Part shown: positions 1 through 5,910 of the stretch, in pieces | Position numbering within the stretch: the stretch's first letter is position 1 | How the letters are laid out: the number at the start of each line of letters is the position of its first letter | Source of the DNA: Oscillospiraceae bacterium | Lineage (GTDB): Bacteria; Bacillota_A; Clostridia; Oscillospirales; Oscillospiraceae | DNA: 7,402 nucleotides | Direction: 5' to 3' | Assembly: GCA_017936985.1 (NCBI GenBank) | Contig: JAGBEM010000026.1 | Span: 1-7,402, forward strand | Notes under the pieces: generated by a model | Seen by the model: only the letters and a program-made list of their open reading frames with translations | What the model was told of the DNA's origin: nothing | Databases searched by the model: none | Position numbers and translations under genes: made by a program

Positions 1-446
1 CCATCCGGCGAACGAACAAGCGCCTGGGGCCAAAGGGACTGCGGGTAATTCCTCTGCGTATTTCCGAAAGGAAAGCGCTGATTTATTTGTACCGTCCCAA
101 GAGCCTGTCTGCCGATTTGGCCGATACCGCAGCGGCGGAGCTGCTGCAGCGATATGGCTATCATGCGGAAAGCAGCGAAAAGTGCATCGTCAGACTGGTA
201 CAGAAGCTGCGCACTCAGGAGAATTTCCCCCATGAAATCGGGCTTTTTCTGGGGTATCCGCCGGAAGATGTCTGCGGCTTCATTGAAAACAAAGCCTGTG
301 GCTGCAAGTGTGTCGGCTGCTGGAAGGTCTATGGCGATGAAGACGCCGCCAAAAAGAAATTCGCCCAATACAAAAAATGCACAGAAGTCTACTGCGACCA
401 GTGGGCAAAAGGGAAAGATATTGAGCGGCTCGCTGTAGCCGGTTGA
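1..446 (+). CDS. DUF3793 family protein, 5'-truncated by the window edge
   Basis: The frame is open from base 3 (first full codon) to the TGA at 444-446, giving 147 visible residues; the true start lies upstream of the window. A TTG at 87 is in frame but has family-like sequence before it (an ALIYLYRPKSL stretch), so it is not the start. The C-terminal half carries hallmarks of DUF3793: FPHEIGLFLGYPPEDVCGFI, then a WKVYGDE stretch and KKCTEVY. DUF3793 proteins are usually about 190-200 aa, so roughly the last three quarters is present. This copy is unusually cysteine-rich after the GFIEN motif (a C-x-C-x-C-x2-C cluster), with two more cysteines in KKCTEVYCDQW, which could bind metal or a cluster. 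No signal peptide or membrane segment is visible in the part present. The biochemical function of the family is unknown to me; an association with iron and flavodoxin genes is recalled from other genomes and is not shown here. Confidence 0.88.
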   Translation, partial: IRRTNKRLGPKGLRVIPLRISERKALIYLYRPKSLSADLADTAAAELLQRYGYHAESSEKCIVRLVQKLRTQENFPHEIGLFLGYPPEDVCGFIENKACGCKCVGCWKVYGDEDAAKKKFAQYKKCTEVYCDQWAKGKDIERLAVAG

Positions 447-487
447 TATACCATTTTGGAAATGTCAATTGTGTAATTTTGGAAGGG

Positions 488-600
488 TGAAAAAGCAATA
501 CCAGGCTTTGCGGTATAGGATTATCCGGAAGTTAGCAGCCGCTAACACCTCATCGTGTTAGCGGCAGTTTTATACCGCAAAGCCTGGTATTGCTTTTTCA
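488..600. repeat. 113-bp nested palindrome with perfect 30-bp arms
   Basis: Bases 488-517 and 571-600 are exact reverse complements over 30 bp (left arm begins TGAAAAAGCAATACC). The 53-nt interior contains a second perfect inverted repeat of 11 bp, GCCGCTAACAC at 538-548 and GTGTTAGCGGC at 555-565, with a 6-nt loop. Bases 531-536 (GTTAGC) can alternatively pair with 541-546. No target-site duplication is visible at the flanks. It starts 42 bp after the DUF3793 stop. It could act as a terminator for that gene, but 30 perfect pairs is far longer than a normal terminator stem. A MITE-like remnant of an insertion sequence or a structured RNA element fits better. No reading frame of note lies inside. 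Confidence 0.85.
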
Positions 601-612
601 TAAAATGAAATT

Positions 613-676
613 ATTTTACGAAAAAATAGCATCAACCTTCGCTGATCTTTTTCAGCGGATCACTTTTCCGTAAAAT
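613..676 (+). promoter_or_regulatory. Structured leader in front of the ABC transporter operon
   Basis: ATTTTACG at 613-620 is the exact reverse complement of CGTAAAAT at 669-676. The stem continues for four A-T pairs past a single bulged C at 668, giving about 12 pairs. Inside it, CGCTGA (640-645) pairs with TCAGCG (652-657) around a 6-nt loop. The structure ends 14 nt before the Shine-Dalgarno sequence of the first ABC gene. It matches no riboswitch class that I recognise. A weak sigma-A-like promoter (TTGCTT at 590-595, TATTTT at 612-617, 16-nt spacer) could start the transcript here, but this assignment is poor. Confidence 0.35.
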
Positions 677-690
677 TCCAGGCATATGTA

Positions 691-708
691 AAAGGAGGGC
701 GATTGCCC
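691..708 (+). promoter_or_regulatory. Strong ribosome binding site with overlapping GC hairpin
   Basis: AAAGGAGGG at 691-699 is a near-perfect Shine-Dalgarno sequence, 11 nt before the ATG at 711, and it decides that start (a second ATG follows at 714). GGGC (697-700) can pair with GCCC (705-708) around a GATT loop. The hairpin sits between the ribosome site and the start and involves the last three G residues of the site. It could shorten the effective spacing or modulate access. Confidence 0.6.
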
Positions 709-1275
709 CTATGATGATTAACAAACGACTGATCGGTACGGTCAAGGAAAGTAAAAAGTATATTGCCGGCAATGTACTCTGCCAATGGATCTCCCTGGCG
801 GCCAATATCACCATGATGGGAGCCATCGCGTACCTGCTGCAAAGCCTCTATGAAGGTGGTGCCCAGGGCGGACAAATCGCCGCCACCGCTGTAATCGCCG
901 CAATTGCGGTCATCGTGCGCTTTGTCTGCGCCACTGCATCCAGCCGAATGGGATATCTCTCCTCCAAAGCAGTTAAAAAGACGCTGCGGGAACTGATCTA
1001 TCGGATACTTCTGCGGCTGGGCTCTTCTTATCAAGAGCAGGCCAACACCTCGGAAGTGGTGCAGGTGGCCGTGGAGGGCGTTGACCAGCTGGAAACCTAC
1101 TTTGGCGCTTACCTCCCCCAGTTCTTTTACGCCATGCTGGCGCCCCTGACCTTATTTCTCGTGCTGAGTTTTGTGAACTTCCCCGCCGCCATTGTGCTTC
1201 TGGTCTGTGTGCCGCTGATCCCCGTTACCATCGTCGCTGTTCAGCGGTGGGCAAAGAAGCTGCTGTCTAAATATT

Positions 1276-1282
1276 GGGGGCC
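1276..1282 (+). other. One-base frameshift site in the CydD-like gene
   Basis: The run GGGGGCC reads TGG GGG CCA in the upstream frame and reaches a TGA at 1299-1301. Shifting by one base gives TGG GGG (C) CAG TAC ACC GCC CTG, which restores conserved CydD-type sequence immediately. Protein similarity is thus continuous across the site with no missing residues, as expected for a single inserted base. No classical +1 programmed-shift motif (rare codon or stop in the slippery position) is seen, and no Shine-Dalgarno sequence supports restart at the in-frame ATG at 1375. Confidence 0.85.
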
Positions 1283-2436
1283 AGTACACCGCCCTGGGTG
1301 ATACCTTTCTGGAAAACCTCCAGGGCCTGACCACCACGAAGATCTATCAGGCAGACGGTTTTAAGCACAAAGAAATGAACGAGCAGTCGGAGCATTTCCG
1401 GCGCATTACCATGAAAGTGCTGACCATGCAGCTCAACTCCATCACCATTATGGACCTCATCGCCTACGGTGGTGCGGCTCTGGGTGTGATCCTGGCGACG
1501 ACCCAGTTCCGGGCAGGTCATGTGGACTTAGCAGGCTGCATCCTCATCATTCTGCTGGCAGCGGATTTCTTCCTGCCCATGCGAATGCTGGGCTCTTTCT
1601 TCCATATCGCCATGAATGGCATGGCCGCTTCCGATAAGATCTTCCGCCTGTTGGATCTGCCCGAACCGGAACAGAAAACCGAACGTGTTCCAGAAGATTG
1701 TTCTATTCTTTGTAAGGATCTGCACTTTGCTTATGAGGCAGACCGGGAGATCCTCCACGGTGTGGATATGGCATTCCCAAAGGGCAGCTTCACTGCCATC
1801 GTAGGAGAATCCGGCTGCGGTAAGTCCACCATTGCTGCCATTCTGATGGGCAGAAATAAAGACTATACCGGTTCTATCATCGTTGGCGGTGTGCCCCTCT
1901 GCGAAATCAGCGAAGCAAGTCTCATGGAAAACTTTACTTACATCAGCCATCAAAGCTACCTGTTCAAGGGAACCGTCCGGGAGAATCTTCTGATGGCTCG
2001 GCCCAATGCCGGAGAGGATACTCTCTGGCAGGTGCTGGAGCAGGTAAATCTGGCCAACTTCCTGAGAAGTGAAAAAGGGCTGGATACCCTTCTGAACGAA
2101 AAGGCATCCAACCTCTCCGGCGGTCAGTGCCAGCGATTGGCTCTCGCAAGAGCGCTGCTTCACGACAGCCCGGTGTATATCTTCGACGAAGCCACCTCCA
2201 ATATTGATGTGGAGAGTGAAAACGACATCATGGCTCAGATCCATGCGCTGGCTGAAACTAAGACGGTCATTCTGATCTCCCACCGCCTTGCTAATGTGGC
2301 AGATGCGGATAACATCTATGTGTTGGATAAGGGCAGCATCGTCGAATCCGGGAGTCACAGTCAGCTTCTGGCAGCGAACAGTTCTTACGCAAAGCTGTGG
2401 AACGCCCAGCAGGAATTGGAAAGCTACAATCACTAT

Positions 2437-2523
2437 GTCATCGCGAACCAGTCCGCAGACTGGTGTGGCGATCCCCTCCGTCAAGCAGGAGATTGCCACG
2501 TCGCTAACGCTCCTCGCAATGAC
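2437..2523 (-). repeat. 87-bp dispersed palindromic repeat (GTCATTGCGAGGAGCG type) inside a coding region
   Basis: Read on the minus strand it begins GTCATTGCGAGGAGCG, continues through a GACGTGGCAATC core and ends in TCGCGATGAC. I recognise this signature as a widespread bacterial intergenic repeat. Terminal inverted repeats are GTCATCGCGA (2437-2446) and TCGCAATGAC (2514-2523), with one G-T pair. Internal stems are ACCAGTC/GACTGGT (2447-2453 with 2458-2464) and GTGGCGATC/GATTGCCAC (2465-2473 with 2491-2499). Its length is exactly 29 codons and it contributes residues 576-604 of the ABC protein (VIANQSADWCGDP...). It ends 9 bp before the Shine-Dalgarno sequence of the next gene. No clear target duplication is visible. 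Confidence 0.85.
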
Positions 2524-2546
2524 AGCAAGGATGGAGGTGCTGCAGT

Positions 2547-4187
2547 ATGAAGCGAAGCGGATTCAAAATCATGAGCCGTCTGATCGGCCTTGTAAAGCCT
2601 CTTTCCGGCTATATGATCCTCGCCATCGTCATGGGCCTCATCGGCCATCTGTGCGCCGCTTTTATCACTGTCTTCGGCGGTTATGCCGTGCTGCATGTAC
2701 TCCACCCCGAATGGTCTATGAGCATAGGTGTTCTCTTTGGCGCAGTGCTGATTTTCGCCCTGGTGCGGGGCTTCCTGCGGTACGCAGAGCAGGCCTGCAA
2801 CCACTTTATCGCTTTTAAACTCCTGGCTCTGATCCGGGATAAAGTATTTGGTGCCCTGCGCCGTCTCTGCCCCGCCAAGCTGGATGGAAAGGACAAAGGC
2901 AACCTGATCTCCATCATCACCTCCGACATTGAGCTTCTGGAAGTGTTTTACGCCCACACCATCTCCCCTATTTGCATCGCTGTCCTATTCTGTGGCATCA
3001 TGGTGGCTTTCATCGGTTCTTATCATGCTGCCCTGGGTATCCTGGCTCTGATTGCCTATGTGACCGTGGGTGTAGCCATTCCTTTGATCACCTCCAAGCT
3101 CAGCGGTGATATTGGTCTCAACTTCCGGAGCAAATCGGGCGAGCTTAGCGCATTCGTTCTCGCCAGCCTGCGCGGGCTTTCCGAAACCATCCAGTACGGC
3201 CAGGGTGAAAAGCGGATGAACGATATGAACGCCCAGACCGATGCGCTTTCCCGTGTGGAAGAGGCCATGAAACGCACTGCCGGCCGCAACACCGCCGTAA
3301 CCAACACTGTGATCCTGATCTTTGACTTGGTGATGCTGTTCCTGTCCGCATACGTATGCGGCTTTGAAGGCACTCTGATCTGCACCCTGGCGCTGATGAG
3401 TTCCTTCGGTCCCGTGGTTGCGCTGGCCGCTCTGGGCGCTACGCTGCAGAACACCTTCGCTGCAGGCAACCGGGTGCTGGACATTCTGGATGAATTTCCT
3501 GTGGTGGAAGAAGTCAGCAGCAAGACCGGCGTTGTGTTTCACGGCGCGTCAGCCGAAAAGGTCACCTTTTCCTACGGAGAAGAAACGATCCTTGACAATT
3601 TCTCTGTGTCCATTCCTGAGAGCAAGATCATCGGTATCAACGGCCGCTCCGGTTCCGGCAAATCCACGTTGCTGAAGCTGTTCATGCGCTTCTGGCAGAT
3701 ACAGCAGGGCGAGATAACCATCTCCGGACGAAACGTGGATGACATCAACACCGCAAATCTTCGTGATATGGAAAGCTTCGTAACCCAGGAGACCCACCTG
3801 TTCCATGATTCCATCCGCAATAACCTGCGGATCGCCAAACTGGACGCCACGGATGATGAGATCGTCGCCGCCTGCAAAAAAGCTTCGGTGCACGACTTTA
3901 TCATGAGCCTGCCTCAAGGCTATGACACTCCCGTGGGAGAACTGGGTGACACGCTTTCCGGCGGAGAACGGCAGCGGCTGGGGCTGGCGAGAGCGTTTCT
4001 GCACAATGCGCCCTTTATGCTGTTGGATGAGCCGACTTCCAATCTGGATAGTCTGAACGAAGCGGTGATCCTCAAATCTCTCCACGAGGAGCGCTGCGGC
4101 AAGACCGTGGTTCTGGTCTCCCACCGCAAATCCACCATGGGCATCGCCGATACTGTCTACTCTGTGGAACACGGGAGGATGAGCTGA
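2547..4187 (+). CDS. CydC-like ABC transporter half-subunit (permease-ATPase)
   Basis: 546 aa, intact. The ATG overlaps the preceding stop by four bases (ATGA) and has GGAGG at 2533-2537. The N-terminal half (about 1-320) holds roughly six hydrophobic segments and resembles CydC (COG4987), including SDIELLEVFYAHTISP and the LRGLSETIQYGQ stretch. The ATPase domain has Walker A GRSGSGKST (366-374), signature LSGGE (470-474), Walker B MLLDE (D494, E495) and switch His526. All catalytic elements are therefore present, so both ATP sites of the presumed heterodimer would be canonical. Its partner is the upstream CydD-like protein, which is frameshifted; without a partner this half is unlikely to form the native complex. 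Substrate is unknown: CydDC relatives are tied to heme or cysteine/glutathione, while YbtPQ-type pairs with similar architecture import siderophores. The start of the next gene overlaps by one base. Confidence 0.9.
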   Translation: MKRSGFKIMSRLIGLVKPLSGYMILAIVMGLIGHLCAAFITVFGGYAVLHVLHPEWSMSIGVLFGAVLIFALVRGFLRYAEQACNHFIAFKLLALIRDKVFGALRRLCPAKLDGKDKGNLISIITSDIELLEVFYAHTISPICIAVLFCGIMVAFIGSYHAALGILALIAYVTVGVAIPLITSKLSGDIGLNFRSKSGELSAFVLASLRGLSETIQYGQGEKRMNDMNAQTDALSRVEEAMKRTAGRNTAVTNTVILIFDLVMLFLSAYVCGFEGTLICTLALMSSFGPVVALAALGATLQNTFAAGNRVLDILDEFPVVEEVSSKTGVVFHGASAEKVTFSYGEETILDNFSVSIPESKIIGINGRSGSGKSTLLKLFMRFWQIQQGEITISGRNVDDINTANLRDMESFVTQETHLFHDSIRNNLRIAKLDATDDEIVAACKKASVHDFIMSLPQGYDTPVGELGDTLSGGERQRLGLARAFLHNAPFMLLDEPTSNLDSLNEAVILKSLHEERCGKTVVLVSHRKSTMGIADTVYSVEHGRMS

Positions 4188-4522
4188 TGGACGTAAAAAC
4201 CAAACGGGAGCGGGAAAAAGAAACCGTTTCCCTGATGATCGCCATCTATTGCCGCAAAAAACATGGCAGCAAAACGCTCTGTCCCGAATGCACCGCTCTG
4301 GATGTCTATGCAAGGCAAAGAAGCGACAAGTGTCCCTTCATGGAGACAAAAACCTTCTGTTCCAACTGTAATGTGCACTGCTATAAAAAGGATATGCGGG
4401 AGAAAATCCGCGCAGTCATGCGCTTTTCCGGCCCTCGGATGATTTTCCACCATCCTGTTATGGCCATTCGTCACGTCATCGAAACCAAGAAAGAAAAGAA
4501 AAGACTGGAGAACAACACATGA
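4187..4522 (+). CDS. YgbA-type cysteine-rich protein (nitrous oxide-stimulated promoter family)
   Basis: 111 aa, soluble, strongly basic at both ends. The start ATG shares one base with the preceding TGA, with GGGAGG at 4173-4178 eight bases upstream. The PF11756 (YgbA_NO) signature is recognisable: CPEC (C32, C35), CPF (C49), then C58-x2-C61-x3-C65 with HCYKKDMREKIRAVMRFSGP and an HHPVMAIRHVI tail. Six cysteines in this pattern, plus C22, suggest iron-sulfur or zinc binding, which is an inference. In enterobacteria ygbA is induced by nitric oxide under NsrR and supports growth under nitrosative stress; its mechanism is not well established. Here it sits inside a CydDC-like operon, which points to a redox or NO-stress role for the whole unit. 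No NsrR-like operator was recognised. Confidence 0.85.
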   Translation: MDVKTKREREKETVSLMIAIYCRKKHGSKTLCPECTALDVYARQRSDKCPFMETKTFCSNCNVHCYKKDMREKIRAVMRFSGPRMIFHHPVMAIRHVIETKKEKKRLENNT

Positions 4523-4923
4523 AGTTAAAAAAGATCCTCTATATCATCCTTGGCTGTATCGGACTGGGCCTGGGCGCCGTTGGCGCTGTTGTCCCCATGC
4601 TCCCCGCCTTCCCGTTTTTGCTGCTGGCTGCCTTCTGCTTTGCCCGCAGCTCCCAAAAACTGCACACCTGGTTCATTAACACCAGACTTTATAAAGAAAA
4701 TTTGGAAAGCTATGTCGCCGGCAAGGGCATGACCTGGAAAACCAAGCTCCGTGTCATGGTGACGGTAACGCTGCTGATGTCCATTGGCTTCACCATGATG
4801 GCCCTGAAGGATGTGGTCGTAGGCTGTGCCGTCCTGAGCGGTGTTTGGCTGTTCCATATCATTTACTTTATCTGGGGTGTCAAAACCATTCCCGCAACGC
4901 AGAAGGAGGCCGCCGCGGTATGA
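4519..4923 (+). CDS. YbaN/DUF454 family inner-membrane protein
   Basis: 134 aa. ATG overlaps the previous stop by four bases, with GGAG at 4507-4510. Hydrophobic segments lie at about residues 6-41 (two closely packed helices broken by VVPMLPAFPF), 78-95 and 99-118. The family motif PxLPxxPFLLLAAFCFARSS is at 26-45, followed by the amphipathic LHTWFINTRLY stretch and a basic loop (W73KTKLR). These are the features of DUF454 (E. coli YbaN), usually 120-135 aa, so the length is normal. The function of the family is not known. It lies between the YgbA-type gene and the His-rich membrane protein with overlapping ends, so co-translation is expected. Confidence 0.88.
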   Translation: MKLKKILYIILGCIGLGLGAVGAVVPMLPAFPFLLLAAFCFARSSQKLHTWFINTRLYKENLESYVAGKGMTWKTKLRVMVTVTLLMSIGFTMMALKDVVVGCAVLSGVWLFHIIYFIWGVKTIPATQKEAAAV

Positions 4924-5240
4924 AAAAAGCACTGAACTTTGCGCTGCTCATTAGTTTTATTGTCACCATCCTGGTGCCCCTGACCGGCGTGCATATCCAC
5001 AAGCTGGCATCCTGTATTTTCCTGCTGCTCAGCGTCGTCCATACCATCGTCTTCCGCCAAAAACTGGGGACTATAAAATATCTTTTGCTGGCTCTTGTGA
5101 TCGTGGCATTTGCTTCCGGCCTGTTTGGTGTGATCCTGGATCAGTATCCTGTTATCCTGCTTTTGCACAAAGTCTTTTCCATTGCCGCCGTCTTCTTTAT
5201 GGCAATTCATATCTTCGTATATCATAAACGTCTGCGCTGA
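4920..5240 (+). CDS. Small four-helix membrane protein with paired histidines (DUF4405-like, possible b-type cytochrome)
   Basis: 106 aa. Start chosen at ATG 4920, which overlaps the previous TGA by four bases and has AAGGAGG at 4903-4909. An in-frame ATG at 4845 would overlap the YbaN gene by 79 bases and lacks such a site. Predicted helices: about 5-24, 28-46, 53-72 and 79-101. Histidines sit at 25, 27, 41, 83, 97 and 102. The pairs H27/H41 and H83/H97 are each 14 residues apart at the two ends of helices 2 and 4, the geometry that holds two hemes in cytochrome b-type bundles. This resembles DUF4405/flavinylation-associated cytochromes, a family assignment made from memory. Heme binding is inferred, not shown. 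It is the last gene of the operon and is followed by a terminator. Confidence 0.75.
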   Translation: MKKALNFALLISFIVTILVPLTGVHIHKLASCIFLLLSVVHTIVFRQKLGTIKYLLLALVIVAFASGLFGVILDQYPVILLLHKVFSIAAVFFMAIHIFVYHKRLR

Positions 5241-5253
5241 TATATCCAGCAAA

Positions 5254-5286
5254 ACCGGGCAGTTGCCATTTCGTCAACTGCCCGGT
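5254..5286 (+). terminator. Rho-independent terminator of the ABC/YgbA operon
   Basis: ACCGGGCAGTTG (5254-5265) pairs perfectly with CAACTGCCCGGT (5275-5286), a 12-bp GC-rich stem with a 9-nt loop. It begins 13 bases after the last stop codon. The downstream tail CACTTTAT is only weakly U-rich. On the opposite strand the stem is followed by TTTT, so it may work in both directions and also stop minus-strand transcripts coming through the response-regulator remnant. Confidence 0.8.
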
Positions 5287-5310
5287 CACTTTATAGGGTG
5301 ATTCATAAAA

Positions 5311-5601
5311 TTATGAAAAGATCGTCACAACGGTCAATGTGTAAAACGCCAGAACATAGACAATATAGGCAACCTCCAGTGTTCTGGAGCTTGCGATTTT
5401 GGCCCGGCGCAGCAATGCACCGATCCGCAGGAACAACTCGTCCAGATCAATGGGCTTGACCATATAATCATCCACACCGATGCGATACCCCCGCTGCTTG
5501 GAGGCGAAGTCTTCTCTTGCGGTCATATCCATGGACATAGTCTGCTCCGCAGTGCTGATATTACCGATGATCTGCCACACATTGCCAAAGCCTTCCATCA
5601 C
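5311..5601 (-). pseudogene. Response regulator remnant (end of receiver domain only)
   Basis: The minus-strand frame contains a stretch from 5526 down to 5371 that is clearly the C-terminal part of an OmpR-type receiver domain: MTARED (conserved Thr), then GYRIGVDDYMVKPIDLDELFLRIGALLRR with the conserved Lys of the KP motif, and the linker IASSRTLEV. The first about 80 residues with the phosphoacceptor Asp are missing, and so is the whole winged-helix DNA-binding domain. The sequence on either side (MEGFGNVWQIIGNISTAEQT before, AYIVYVLAFYTLTVV after) is not receiver-like and I do not recognise it. No convincing ribosome site precedes the GTG/ATG at 5601-5596, and a TAA lies seven codons upstream. 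It is best read as a decayed gene fragment near the edge of an inserted element. Confidence 0.75.
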
Positions 5602-5702
5602 TGTTGTAGTTTTACGGAATTAACTCTTGCAGCCAATAGAAAAGCGATCTTTGATGCCTCCTTCGTTTTTGACACTAAAAATAGCTTTCGCTCCACAGGG
5701 CA

Positions 5703-5734
5703 TAAAAATCCCCGATTCTTTCGAACCGGGGATT
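5703..5734 (-). terminator. Minus-strand Rho-independent terminator
   Basis: On the minus strand AATCCCCG (5734-5727) pairs with CGGGGATT (5714-5707) around a 12-nt loop and is followed directly by TTT and then ATG. The stem plus the T-run (TTTTT including the last stem pairs) fits an intrinsic terminator for transcripts running leftwards from the integrase. It lies about 370 bases beyond the integrase stop, so the repeat region would be transcribed. Confidence 0.7.
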
Positions 5735-5780
5735 CATGTCATTATTGAGCACTGTCCTATTCTGTTTCGTCTTTGCATCA

Positions 5781-5819
5781 TTTGATGTAAGTTTGATGTA
5801 AAGATGTAATTTGAAGTAA
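5781..5819. repeat. Tandem TTTGATGTAA-type direct repeats, candidate integrase arm sites
   Basis: TTTGATGTAA occurs at 5781-5790 and 5792-5801, followed by AGATGTAA (5802-5809) and TTTGAAGTAA (5810-5819). The shared core GATGTAA/GAAGTAA recurs at 11, 8 and 10 base steps. Tn916-type integrases carry an N-terminal domain that binds short direct repeats near the element ends, and the integrase here has such a domain. The role is inferred from position and layout. Confidence 0.6.
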
Positions 5820-5821
5820 CC

Positions 5822-5858
5822 GTGCGATTAGAAAAGCCGTTGCGGCTCTAGCACTTTT
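5822..5858 (+). other. Bulged hairpin followed by a T-run
   Basis: GTGC (5822-5825) pairs with GCAC (5851-5854), TAG with CTA, and AGCCG (5835-5839) with CGGCT (5843-5847) around a three-base loop, with two bulges on the left side. TTTT follows at 5855-5858. It could be a weak plus-strand terminator shielding the integrase from incoming transcription, or part of the element-end structure. CGATTAG is repeated at 5825-5831 and 5860-5866. Confidence 0.3.
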
Positions 5859-5910
5859 CCGATTAGTTCTCGGCAGTGGGTTTCATTGTGGGGATTTGGG
5901 TGCTTCGACG

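Larger units (their letters stand above)
711..2550 (+). pseudogene. CydD-like ABC transporter half-subunit (permease-ATPase), frameshifted
   Basis: Two + strand frames together encode one type-I ABC exporter half-transporter. Frame 711-1301 gives the first transmembrane helices and stops after WAKKLLSKYWG. The rest, starting QYTALGDTFLENLQG, continues one base later in the frame that ends at 2550. Removing one C from 1281-1282 restores a 612-aa protein. The membrane part (about residues 1-340) resembles CydD (COG4988) in YLPQFFYAMLAPL, PLIPVTIVAV, FRRITMKVL and FFLPMRMLGSFFHIA. The ATPase has Walker A GESGCGKST (about 365-373), LSGGQ (468-472), Walker B YIFDE (D492, E493) and the switch His524, all intact. 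The C-terminus is extended by 29 residues encoded by a dispersed repeat. CydDC complexes are heterodimeric exporters linked to thiol or heme movement and cytochrome assembly, but no cydAB lies in the window. The stop overlaps the next start (ATGA), so the pair forms a translationally coupled heterodimer. As read, the gene makes a 196-aa fragment; a sequencing error is the main alternative. Confidence 0.85.

Noticed and set aside
531..565. GTTAGC/GCTAAC core resembling an integron attC site
   Set aside because: The bases do not fit the GTTRRRY/RYYYAAC rule and there is no integron integrase or cassette structure.
488..600. Possible CRISPR or retron non-coding RNA
   Set aside because: There is only one repeat pair with no spacers, and no reverse transcriptase or cas gene nearby.
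1528..2499. Minus-strand open frame of 323 codons across the first ABC gene
   Set aside because: It is antisense to conserved ABC motifs with no homology of its own; the frame is open only because of codon bias on the coding strand.
4845..4919. Upstream ATG extending the last operon gene to 131 aa
   Set aside because: It overlaps the DUF454 gene by 79 bases without a ribosome site, whereas ATG 4920 has AAGGAGG and the same ATGA coupling seen at two other junctions.
5620..5703. Minus-strand ORF of 27 codons beginning MPCGAKAIF
   Set aside because: Its ATG lies directly behind the terminator T-run and has no Shine-Dalgarno sequence; translation is unlikely.
5707..5734. GGTTCGAA on the minus strand resembling a tRNA T-arm
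   Set aside because: The rest of a tRNA cloverleaf, acceptor stem and anticodon arm are absent; the structure is better explained as a terminator.
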